Shown here: positions 1 to 12,366 of the stretch, one piece after another
Numbering within the stretch: position 1 is the first letter of the stretch
Layout: every line of letters starts with the position of its first letter
Source of the DNA: Diprion similis
Taxonomy: Eukaryota; Arthropoda; Insecta; Hymenoptera; Diprionidae
Assembly (NCBI RefSeq): GCF_021155765.1
Contig: NC_060113.1
Location: forward strand, 5,471,001 to 5,535,000
DNA: 64,000 nt
Reading direction: 5' to 3'
The notes under the pieces: generated by a model
Told to the model about the DNA's origin: nothing
Seen by the model: the letters and a program-made list of their open reading frames with translations, nothing else
The model's database searches: none
Position numbers and translations under genes: made by a program

Positions 1-3000
1 CAATACGCTGCGAGCGACGGATCAAAAGTTACAGCCAAAAAACTGCAGATTTCCATCGTCATTTCTCTGCTGTTGGTCCTACGCTTATTTTAATGTGTTT
101 TTTGAGTTCCTGGTGTTCCAATTAGCCTAGAAACGGTCATACAAATCAATTCGGAGACCAGAAATTTTTGGCTCTAAAAATCGCAAAAAAAGTAAGGCTA
201 ACCCCTTTGGATTTTTGGCGAAAATTTCGACGACTTTGAAAAGTGCTGCAATTAATTCTTTAGGGCACTATTCCGACGTAATTTTGCGAAAGGAATCGAT
301 TGAGCGCAGTCCCAATACGCTGCGAGCGACGGATCAAAAGTTACAGCCAAAAAACTGCAGATTTCCATCGTCATTTCTCTGCTGTTGGTCCTACGCTTAT
401 TTTAATGTGTTTTTTGAGTTCCTGGTGTTCCAATTAGCCTAGAAACGGTCATACAAATCAATTCGGAGACCAGAAATTTTTGGCTCTAAAAATCGCAAAA
501 AAAGTAAGGCTAACCCCTTTGGATTTTTGGCGAAAATTTCGACGACTTTGAAAAGTGCTGCAATTAATTCTTTAGGGCACTATTCCGACGTAATTTTTCG
601 AGAGGAATCGATTGAGCGCAGTCCCAATACGCTGCGAGCAACGGATCAAAAATTACAGCCAAAAAACTGCAGATTTCCATCGTCATTTCTCTGCTGTTGG
701 TCCTACGCTTATTTTAATGTGTTTTTTGAGTTCCTGGTGTTCCAATTAGCCTAGAAACGGTCATACAAATCAATTCGGAGACCAGAAATTTTTGGCTCTA
801 AATATCGCAAAAAAAGTAAGGCTAACCCCTTTGGATTTTTGGCGAAAATTTCGACGACTTTGAAAAGTGCTGCAATTAATTCTTTAGGGCACTATTCCGA
901 CGTAATTTTGCGAAAGGAATCGATTGAGCGCAGTCCCAATACGCTGCGAGCGACGGATCAAAAGTTACAGCCAAAAAACTGCAGATTTCCATCGTCATTT
1001 CTCTGCTGTTGGTCCTACGCTTATTTTAATGTGTTTTTTGAGTTCCTGGTGTTCCAATTAGCCTAGAAACGGTCATACAAATCAATTCGGAGACCAGAAA
1101 TTTTTGGCTCTAAAAATCGCAAAAAAAGTAAGGCTAACCCCTTTGGATTTTTGGCGAAGATTTCGACGACTTTGAAAAGTGCTGCAATTAATTCTTTAGG
1201 GCACTATTTCGACGTAATTTTTCGAGAGGAATCGATTGAGCGCAGTCCCAATACGCTGCGAGCAACGGATCAAAAGTTACAGCCAAAAAACTGCAGATTT
1301 CCATCGTCATTTCTCTGCTGTTGGTCCTACGCTTATTTTAATGTGTTTTTTGAGTTCCTGGTGTTCCAATTAGCCTAGAAACGGTCATACAAATCAATTC
1401 GGAGACCAGAAATTTTTGGCTCTAAAAATCGCAAAAGAAGTAAGGCTAACCCCTTTGGATTTTTGGCGAAAATTTCGACGACTTTGAAAAGTGCTGCAAT
1501 TATTTCTTTAGGGCACTATTCCGACGTAATTTTTCGAAAGGAATCGATTGAGCGCAGTCCCAATACGCTGCGAGCGACGGATCAAAAGTTACAGCCAAAA
1601 AACTGCAGATTTCCATCGTCATTTCTCTGCTGTTGGTCCTACGCTTATTTTAATGTGTTTTTTGAGTTCCTGGTGTTCCAATTAGCCTAGAAACGGTCAT
1701 ACAAATCAATTCGGAGACCAGAAATTTTTGGCTCTAAAAATCGCAAAAAAAGTAAGGCTAACCCCTTTGGATTTTTGGCGAAAATTTCGACGACTTTGAA
1801 AAGTGCTGCAATTAATTCTTTAGGGCACTATTCCGACGTAATTTTTCGAGAGGAATCGATTGAGCGCAGTCCCAATACGCTGCGAGCAACGGATCAAAAG
1901 TTACAGCCAAAAAACTGCAGATTTCCATCGTCATTTCTCTGCTGTTGGTCCTACGCTTATTTTAAGGTGTTTGTTGGGTTCCTAGTGTTCCAATTAGCCT
2001 AGAAACGGTCATACAAATCAATTCGGAGACCAGAAATTTTTGGCTCTAAAAATCGCAAAAAAAGTAAGGCTAACCCCTTTGGATTTTTGGCGAAAATTTC
2101 GACGACTTTGAAAAGTGCTGCAATTAATTCTTTAGGGCACTATTCCGACGTAATTTTGCGAGAGGAATCGATTGAGCGCAGTCCCAATACGCTGCGAGCG
2201 ACGGATCAAAAGTTACAGCCAAAAAACTGCAGATTTCCATCGTCATTTCTCTGCTGTTGGTCCTACGCTTATTTTAATGTGTTTTTTGAGTTCCTGGTGT
2301 TCCAATTAGCCTAGAAACGGTCATACAAATCAATTCGGAGACCAGAAATTTTTGGCTCTAAAAATCGCAAAAAAAGTAAGGCTAACCCCTTTGGATTTTT
2401 GGCGAAAATTTTGACGACTTTGAAAAGTGCTGCAATTAATTCTTTAGGACACTATTCCGACGTAATTTTTCGAGAGAAATCGATTGAGCGCAGTCCCAAT
2501 ACGCTGCGAGCAACGGATCAAAAGTGACAGCCAAAAAACTGCAGATTTCCATCGTCATTTCTCTGCTGTTGGTCCTACGCTTATTTTAAGGTGTTTGTTG
2601 GGTTCCTAGTGTTCCAATTAGCCTAGAAACGGTCATACAAATCAATTCGGAGACCAGAAATTTTTAGCTCTAAAAATCGCAAAAAAAGTAAGGCTAACCC
2701 CTTTGGATTTTTGGCGAAAATTTCGACGACTTTGAAAAGTGCTGCAATTAATTCTTTAGGGCATTATTCCGACGTAATTTTTCGAGAGGAATCGATTGAG
2801 CGCAGTCCCAATACGCTGCGAGCAACGGATCAAAAGTTACAGCCAAAAAACTGCAGATTTCCATCGTCATTTCTCTGCTGTTGGTCCTACGCTTATTTTA
2901 AGGTGTTTGTTGGGTTCCTGGTGTTCCAATTAGCCTAGAAACGGTCATACAAATCAATTCGGAGACCAGAAATTTTTGGCTCTAAAAATCGCAAAAAAAG

Positions 3001-3334
3001 TAGGGCTAACCCCTTTGGATTTTTGGCGAAAATTTCGACGACTTTGAAAAGTGCTGCAATTAATTCTTTAGGGCACTATTCCGACGTAATTTTGCGAGAG
3101 GAATCGATTGAGCGCAGTCCCAATACGCTGCGAGCGACGGATCAAAAGTTACAGCCAAAAAACTGCAGAATTCCATCGTCATTTCTCTGCTGTTGGTCCT
3201 ACGCTTATTTTAATGTGTTTTTTGAGTTCCTGGTGTTCCAATTAGCCTAGAAACGGTCATACAAATCAATTCGGAGACCAGAAATTTTTGGCTCTAAAAA
3301 TCGCAAAAAAAGTAAGGCTAACCCCTTTGGATTT

Positions 3335-6300
3335 TTGGCGAAAATTTCGACGACTTTGAAAAGTGCTGCAATTAATTCTTTAGGGCACTATTCCGACGTA
3401 ATTTTTCGAGAGGAATCGATTGAGCGCAGTCCCAATACGCTGCGAGCAACGGATCAAAAGTTACAGCCAAAAAACTGCAGATTTCCATCGTCATTTCTCT
3501 GCTGTTGGTCCTACGCTTATTTTAATGTGTTTTTTGAGTTCCTGGTGTTCCAATTAGCCTAGAAACGGTCATACAAATCAATTCGAAGACCAGAAATTTT
3601 TGGCTCTAAAAATCGCAAAAAAAGTAAGGCTAACCCCTTTGGATTTTTGGCGAAAATTTCGACGACTTTGAAAAGTGCTGCAATTATTTCTTTAGGGCAC
3701 TATTCCGACGTAATTTTTCGAGAGGAATCGATTGAGCGCAGTCCCAATACGCTGCGAGCAACGGATCAAAAGTTACAGCCAAAAAACTGCAGATTTCCAT
3801 CGTCATTTCTCTGCTGTTGGTCCTACGCTTATTTTAAGGTGTTTGTTGGGTTCCTAGTGTTCCAATTAGCCTAGAAACGGTCATACAAATCAATTCGGAG
3901 ACCAGAAATTTTTGGCTCTAAAAATCGCAAAAAAAGTAAGGCTAACCCCTTTGGATTTTTGGCGAAGATTTCGACGACTTTGAAAAGTGCTGCAATTAAT
4001 TCTTTAGGGCACTATTTCGACGTAATTTTTCGAGAGGAATCGATTGAGCGCAGTCCCAATACGCTGCGAGCAACGGATCAAAAGTTACAGCCAAAAAACT
4101 GCAGATTTCCATCGTCTTTTCTCTGCTGTTGGTCCTACGCTTATTTTAATGTGTTTTTTGAGTTCCTGGTGTTCCAATTAGCCTAGAAACGGTCATACGA
4201 ATCAATTCGGAGACCAGAAATTTTTGGCTCTAAAAATCGCAAAAAAAGTAAGGCTAACCCCTTTGGATTTTTGGCGAAAATTTCGACGACTTTGAAAAGT
4301 GCTGCAATTAATTCTTTAGGGCACTATTCCGACGTAATTTTTCGAGAGGAATCGATTGAGCGCAGTCCCAATACGCTGCGAGCAACGGATCAAAAGTTAC
4401 AGCCAAAAAACTGCAGATTTCCATCGTCATTTCTCTGCTGTTGGTCCTACGCTTATTTGAAGGTGTTTGTTGGGTTCCTAGTGTTCCAATTAGCCTAGAA
4501 ACGGTCATACAAATCGATTCGGAGACCAGAAATTTTTGGCTCTAAAAATCGCAAAAAAAGTAAGGCTAACCCCTTTGGATTTTTGGCGAAAATTTCGACG
4601 ACTTTGAAAAGTGCTGCAATTAATTCTTTAGGGCACTATTTCGACCCAATTTTTCGAGAGGAATCGATTGAGCGCAGTCCCAATACGCTGCGAGCGACGG
4701 ATCAAAAGTTACAGCCAAAAAACTGCAGATTTCCATCGTCATTTCTCTGCTGTTGGTCCTACGCTTATTTTAATGTGTTTTTGGAGTTCCCGGTGTTCCA
4801 ATTAGCCTAGAAACGGTCATACAAATCAATTCGGAGACCAGAAGTTTTTAGCTCTAAAAATCGCAAAAAAAGTAAGGCTAACCCCTTTGGATTTTTGGCG
4901 AAAATTTCGACGACTTTGAAAAGTGCTGCAATTAATTCTTTAGGGCACTATTCCGACGTAATTTTTCGAGAGGAATCGATTGAGCGCAGTCCCAATACGC
5001 TGCGAGCAACGGATCAAAAGTTACAGCCAAAAAACTGCAGATTTCCATCGTCATTTCTCTGCTGTTGGTCCTACGCTTATTTTAAGGTGTTTGTTGGGTT
5101 CCTAGTGTTCCAATTAGCCTAGAAACGGTCATACAAATCAATTCGGAGACCAGAAATTTTTGGCTCTAAAAATCGCAAAAAAAGTAAGGCTAACCCCTTT
5201 GGATTTTTGGCGAAAATTTCGACGACTTTGAAAAGTGCTGCAATTGATTCTTTAGGGCACGATTCAGACGTAATTTTTCGAGAGGAATCGATTGAGCGCA
5301 GTCCCAATACGCTGCGAGCGACGGATCAAAAGTTACAGCCAAAAAACTGCAGATTTCCATCGTCATTTCTCTGCTGTTGGTCCTAGGCTTATTTTAATGT
5401 GTATTTTGAGTTCCTGGTGTTCCAATTAGCCTAGAAACGGTCATACAAATCAATTCGGAGACCAGAAATTTTTGGCTCTAAAAATCGCAAAAAAAGTAAG
5501 GCTAACCCCTTTGGATTTTTGGCGAAGATTTCGACGACTTTGAAAAGTGCTGCAATTAATTCTTTAGGGCACTATTTCGACGTAATTTTTCGAGAGGAAT
5601 CGATTGAGCGCAGTCCCAATACGCTGCGAGCAACGGATCAAAAGTTACAGCCAAAAAACTGCAGATTTCCATCGTCATTTCTCTGCTGTTGGTCCTACGC
5701 TTATTTTAATGTGTTTTTTGAGTTCCTGGTGTTCCAATTAGCCTAGAAACGGTCATACGAATCAATTCGGAGACCAGAAATTTTTGGCTCTAAAAATCGC
5801 AAAAAAAGTAAGGCTAACCCCTTTGGATTTTTGGCGAAAATTTCGACGACTTTGAAAAGTGCTGCAATTAATTCTTTAGGGCACTATTCCGACGTAATTT
5901 TTCGAGAGGAATCGATTGAGCGCAGTCCCAATACGCTGCGAGCAACGGATCAAAAGTTACAGCCAAAAAACTGCAGATTTCCATCGTCATTTCTCTGCTG
6001 TTGGTCCTACGCTTATTTGAAGGTGTTTGTTGGGTTCCCAGTGTTCCAATTAGCCTAGAAACGGTCATACAAATCGATTCGGAGACCAGAAATTTTTGGC
6101 TCTAAAAATCGCAAAAAAAGTAAGGCTAACCCCTTTGGATTTTTGGCGAAAATTTCGACGACTTTGAAAAGTGCTGCAATTAATTCTTTAGGGCACTATT
6201 TCGACCCAATTTTTCGAGAGGAATCGATTGAGCGCAGTCCCAATACGCTGCGAGCGACGGATCAAAAGTTACAGCCAAAAAACTGCAGATTTCCATCGTC

Positions 6301-9300
6301 ATTTCTCTGCTGTTGGTCCTACGCTTATTTTAATGTGTTTTTGGAGTTCCCGGTGTTCCAATTAGCCTAGAAACGGTCATACAAATCAATTCGGAGACCA
6401 GAAGTTTTTAGCTCTAAAAATCGCAAAAAAAGTAAGGCTAACCCCTTTGGATTTTTGGCGAAAATTTCGACGACTTTGAAAAGTGCTGCAATTAATTCTT
6501 TAGGGCACTATTCCGACGTAATTTTCCGAGAGGAATCGATTGAGCGCAGTCCCAATACGCTGCGAGCAACGGATCAAAAGTTACAGCCAAAAAACTGCAG
6601 ATTTCCATCGTCATTTCTCTGCTGTTGGTCCTACGCTTATTTTAATGTGTTTTTTGAGTTCCTGGTGTTCCAATTAGCCTAGAAACGGTCATACAAATCA
6701 ATTCGAAGACCAGAAATTTTTGGCTCTAAAAATCGCAAAAAAAGTAAGGCTAACCCCTTTGGATTTTTGGCGAAAATTTCGACGACTTTGAAAAGTGCTG
6801 CAATTATTTCTTTAGGGCACTATTCCGACGTAATTTTTCGAGAGGAATCGATTGAGCGCAGTCCCAATACGCTGCGAGCAACGGATCAAAAGTTACAGCC
6901 AAAAAACTGCAGATTTCCATCGTCATTTCTCTGCTGTTGGTCCTACGCTTATTTTAAGGTGTTTGTTGGGTTCCTAGTGTTCCAATTAGCCTAGAAACGG
7001 TCATACAAATCAATTCGGAGACCAGAAATTTTTGGCTCTAAAAATCGCAAAAAAAGTAAGGCTAACCCCTTTGGATTTTTGGCGAAGATTTCGACGACTT
7101 TGAAAAGTGCTGCAATTAATTCTTTAGGGCACTATTTCGACGTAATTTTTCGAGAGGAATCGATTGAGCGCAGTCCCAATACGCTGCGAGCAACGGATCA
7201 AAAGTTACAGCCAAAAAACTGCAGATTTCCATCGTCTTTTCTCTGCTGTTGGTCCTACGCTTATTTTAATGTGTTTTTTGAGTTCCTGGTGTTCCAATTA
7301 GCCTAGAAACGGTCATACGAATCAATTCGGAGACCAGAAATTTTTGGCTCTAAAAATCGCAAAAAAAGTAAGGCTAACCCCTTTGGATTTTTGGCGAAAA
7401 TTTCGACGACTTTGAAAAGTGCTGCAATTAATTCTTTAGGGCACTATTCCGACGTAATTTTTCGAGAGGAATCGATTGAGCGCAGTCCCAATACGCTGCG
7501 AGCAACGGATCAAAAGTTACAGCCAAAAAACTGCAGATTTCCATCGTCATTTCTCTGCTGTTGGTCCTACGCTTATTTGAAGGTGTTTGTTGGGTTCCTA
7601 GTGTTCCAATTAGCCTAGAAACGGTCATACAAATCGATTCGGAGACCAGAAATTTTTGGCTCTAAAAATCGCAAAAAAAGTAAGGCTAACCCCTTTGGAT
7701 TTTTGGCGAAAATTTCGACGACTTTGAAAAGTGCTGCAATTAATTCTTTAGGGCACTATTTCGACCCAATTTTTCGAGAGGAATCGATTGAGCGCAGTCC
7801 CAATACGCTGCGAGCGACGGATCAAAAGTTACAGCCAAAAAACTGCAGATTTCCATCGTCATTTCTCTGCTGTTGGTCCTACGCTTATTTTAATGTGTTT
7901 TTGGAGTTCCCGGTGTTCCAATTAGCCTAGAAACGGTCATACAAATCAATTCGGAGACCAGAAGTTTTTAGCTCTAAAAATCGCAAAAAAAGTAAGGCTA
8001 ACCCCTTTGGATTTTTGGCGAAAATTTCGACGACTTTGAAAAGTGCTGCAATTAATTCTTTAGGGCACTATTCCGACGTAATTTTTCGAGAGGAATCGAT
8101 TGAGCGCAGTCCCAATACGCTGCGAGCAACGGATCAAAAGTTACAGCCAAAAAACTGCAGATTTCCATCGTCATTTCTCTGCTGTTGGTCCTACGCTTAT
8201 TTTAAGGTGTTTGTTGGGTTCCTAGTGTTCCAATTAGCCTAGAAACGGTCATACAAATCAATTCGGAGACCAGAAATTTTTGGCTCTAAAAATCGCAAAA
8301 AAAGTAAGGCTAACCCCTTTGGATTTTTGGCGAAAATTTCGACGACTTTGAAAAGTGCTGCAATTGATTCTTTAGGGCACGATTCAGACGTAATTTTTCG
8401 AGAGGAATCGATTGAGCGCAGTCCCAATACGCTGCGAGCGACGGATCAAAAGTTACAGCCAAAAAACTGCAGATTTCCATCGTCATTTCTCTGCTGTTGG
8501 TCCTAGGCTTATTTTAATGTGTATTTTGAGTTCCTGGTGTTCCAATTAGCCTAGAAACGGTCATACAAATCAATTCGGAGACCAGAAATTTTTGGCTCTA
8601 AAAATCGCAAAAAAAGTAAGGCTAACCCCTTTGGATTTTTGGCGAAGATTTCGACGACTTTGAAAAGTGCTGCAATTAATTCTTTAGGGCACTATTTCGA
8701 CGTAATTTTTCGAGAGGAATCGATTGAGCGCAGTCCCAATACGCTGCGAGCAACGGATCAAAAGTTACAGCCAAAAAACTGCAGATTTCCATCGTCATTT
8801 CTCTGCTGTTGGTCCTACGCTTATTTTAATGTGTTTTTTGAGTTCCTGGTGTTCCAATTAGCCTAGAAACGGTCATACGAATCAATTCGGAGACCAGAAA
8901 TTTTTGGCTCTAAAAATCGCAAAAAAAGTAAGGCTAACCCCTTTGGATTTTTGGCGAAAATTTCGACGACTTTGAAAAGTGCTGCAATTAATTCTTTAGG
9001 GCACTATTCCGACGTAATTTTTCGAGAGGAATCGATTGAGCGCAGTCCCAATACGCTGCGAGCAACGGATCAAAAGTTACAGCCAAAAAACTGCAGATTT
9101 CCATCGTCATTTCTCTGCTGTTGGTCCTACGCTTATTTGAAGGTGTTTGTTGGGTTCCCAGTGTTCCAATTAGCCTAGAAACGGTCATACAAATCGATTC
9201 GGAGACCAGAAATTTTTGGCTCTAAAAATCGCAAAAAAAGTAAGGCTAACCCCTTTGGATTTTTGGCGAAAATTTCGACGACTTTGAAAAGTGCTGCAAT

Positions 9301-9574
9301 TAATTCTTTAGGGCACTATTTCGACCCAATTTTTCGAGAGGAATCGATTGAGCGCAGTCCCAATACGCTGCGAGCGACGGATCAAAAGTTACAGCCAAAA
9401 AACTGCAGATTTCCATCGTCATTTCTCTGCTGTTGGTCCTACGCTTATTTTAATGTGTTTTTGGAGTTCCCGGTGTTCCAATTAGCCTAGAAACGGTCAT
9501 ACAAATCAATTCGGAGACCAGAAGTTTTTAGCTCTAAAAATCGCAAAAAAAGTAAGGCTAACCCCTTTGGATTT
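3335..9574 (+). repeat. Two adjacent near-identical 3120-bp higher-order units (10 monomers each)
   Basis: Rare variants recur at exactly +3120: ATTCGAAGACC at 3583 and 6703, CATCGTCTTTT at about 4112 and 7232, and the GATTCAGACG-type monomer at 5207 and 8327. Inside each unit a 1560-bp 5-mer period is also visible: the TTATTTGAAGG variant recurs near 4455, 6015, 7575 and 9135, and the TTTCGACCCAAT variant near 4640, 6200, 7760 and 9320. The boundaries are approximate because neighbouring monomers are so alike. Confidence 0.85.
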
Positions 9575-10496
9575 TTGGCGAAAATTTCGACGACTTTGAA
9601 AAGTGCTGCAATTAATTCTTTAGGGCACTATTCCGACGTAATTTTCCGAGAGGAATCGATTGAGCGCAGTCCCAATACGCTGCGAGCAACGGATCAAAAG
9701 TTACAGCCAAAAAACTGCAGATTTCCATCGTCATTTCTCTGCTGTTGGTCCTACGCTTATTTTAAGGTGTTTGTTGGGTTCCTAGTGTTCCAATTAGCCT
9801 AGAAACGGTCATACAAATCAATTCGGAGACCAGAAATTTTTGGCTCTAAAAATCGCAAAAAAAGTAAGGCTAACCCCTTTGGATTTTTGGCGAAAATTTC
9901 GACGACTTTGAAAAGTGCTGCAATTGATTCTTTAGGGCACGATTCAGACGTAATTTTTCGAGAGGAATCGATTGAGCGCAGTCCCAATACGCTGCGAGCG
10001 ACGGATCAAAAGTTACAGCCAAAAAACTGCAGATTTCCATCGTCATTTCTCTGCTGTTGGTCCTACGCTTATTTTAATGTGTTTTTTGAGTTCCTGGTGT
10101 TCCAATTAGCCTAGAAACGGTCATACAAATCAATTCGGAGACCAGAAATTTTTGGCTCTAAATATCGCAAAAAAAGTAAGGCTAACCCCTTTGGATTTTT
10201 GGCGAAAATTTCGACGACTTTGAAAAGTGCTGCAATTAATTCTTTAGGGCACTATTCCGACGTAATTTTGCGAAAGGAATCGATTGAGCGCAGTCCCAAT
10301 ACGCTGCGAGCGACGGATCAAAAGTTACAGCCAAAAAACTGCAGATTTCCATCGTCATTTCTCTGCTGTTGGTCCTACGCTTATTTTAATGTGTTTTTTG
10401 AGTTCCTGGTGTTCCAATTAGCCTAGAAACGGTCATACAAATCAATTCGGATACCGGAAATTTTTGGCTCCAAAAATCGCAAAAAAAAGTAAGGCT

Positions 10497-12366
10497 AACC
10501 CCTTTGGATTTTTGGCGAAAATTTCGACGACTTTGAAAAGTGCTGCAATTCATTCTTTAGGGCACTATTCCGACGTAATTCTGCGAGAGGAATCGATTGA
10601 GCGCAGTCCCAATACGCTGCGAGCGACGGATCAACAGTTACAGCCAAAAAACTGCAGATTTCCATCGTCATTTCTCTGCTATTGGTCCTACGCTTATTTT
10701 AATGTGTTTTCTGAGTTCCTGGTGTTCCAATTAGCCTAGAAACGGTCATACAAATCAATTCGGAGACCAGAAATTTTTAGCTCTAAAAATCGCAAAAAAA
10801 GTAAGGCTATCCCCTTCGGATTTTTGCCGAAAATTTCGACGACTCTGAAAAGTGCTGCAATCAATTCTTTAGGGCACTATTCCGACGTAATTTTGCGAGA
10901 GGAATCGATTGAGCGCAGTCCCAATACGCTGCGAGCAACGGGTCAAAAGTTACAGCCAAAAAACTGGAGATTTCCATCGTCATTTCTCTGCTGTTGGTCC
11001 TACGCTTATTTTAATGTGTTTTTTGAGTTCCTGGTGTTCCAATTAGCCTAGAAACGGTCATACAAATCAATTCGGAGACCAGAAATTTTTGTCTCTAAAA
11101 ATCGCAAAAAAAGTAAGGCTAACCCCTTTGGATTTTTGACGAAAATTTCGACGACTTTGAAGAGTGCTGCAATTAATTCTTTAGGGCACTATTCCGACGT
11201 AATTTTTCGAGAGGAATCGATTGAGCGCGGTCCCAATACGCTGCGAGCAACGGATCAAAAGTTACAGCCAAAAAACTGCAGATTTCCATCGTCATTTCTC
11301 TGCTGTTGGTCCTACGCTTATTTTAAGGTGTTTTTTGAGTTTCTAGTGTTTCAATTAGCCTAGAAACGGTCATACAAATCAATTCGGAGACCAGAAATTT
11401 TTGGCTCTAAAAATCGCAAAAAAGTAAGGCTAACCCCTTTGGATTTTTGGCGAAAATTTCGACGACTTTGAAAAGTGCTGCAATTCATTCTTTAGGGCAC
11501 TATTCCGACGTAATTTTGCGAGAGGAATCGATTGAGCGCAGTCCCAATACGCTGCGAGCGACGGATCAACAGTTACAGCCAAAAAACTGCAGATTTCCAT
11601 CGTCATTTCTCTGCTATTGGTCCTACGCTTATTTTAATGTGTTTTCTGAGTTCCTGGTGTTCCAATTAGCCTAGAAACGGTCATACAAATCAATTCGGAG
11701 ACCAGAAATTTTTAGCTCTAAAAATCGCAAAAAAAGTAAGGCTATCCCCTTCGGATTTTTGCCGAAAATTTCGACGACTCTGAAAAGTGCTGCAATCAAT
11801 TCTTTAGGGCACTATTCCGACGTAATTTTGCGAGAGGAATCGATTGAGCGCAGTCCCAATACGCTGCGAGCAACGGGTCAAAAGTTACAGCCAAAAAACT
11901 GGAGATTTCCATCGTCATTTCTCTGCTGTTGGTCCTACGCTTATTTTAATGTGTTTTTTGAGTTCCTGGTGTTCCAATTAGCCTAGAAACGGTCATACAA
12001 ATCAATTCGGAGACCAGAAATTTTTGTCTCTAAAAATCGCAAAAAAAGTAAGGCTAACCCCTTTGGATTTTTGACGAAAATTTCGACGACTTTGAAGAGT
12101 GCTGCAATTAATTCTTTAGGGCACTATTCCGACGTAATTTTTCGAGAGGAATCGATTGAGCGCGGTCCCAATACGCTGCGAGCAACGGATCAAAAGTTAC
12201 AGCCAAAAAACTGCAGATTTCCATCGTCATTTCTCTGCTGTTGGTCCTACGCTTATTTTAAGGTGTTTTTTGAGTTTCTAGTGTTTCAATTAGCCTAGAA
12301 ACGGTCATACAAATCAATTCGGAGACCAGAAATTTTTGGCTCTAAAAATCGCAAAAAAGTAAGGCT
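10497..12366 (+). repeat. Tandem duplication of a 935-bp, 3-monomer unit
   Basis: Three successive monomers with distinctive variants (CAATTCATTC, then TTTTTGCCGAAA, then TTTTTGACGAAA with GCGCGGTCCC) are repeated in the same order at an offset of 935 bp. The offset is 312+312+311, the short monomer having one fewer A in its A-run. The TTGCCG variants sit near 10825 and 11760 and the TTGACG variants near 11137 and 12072. Confidence 0.85.
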
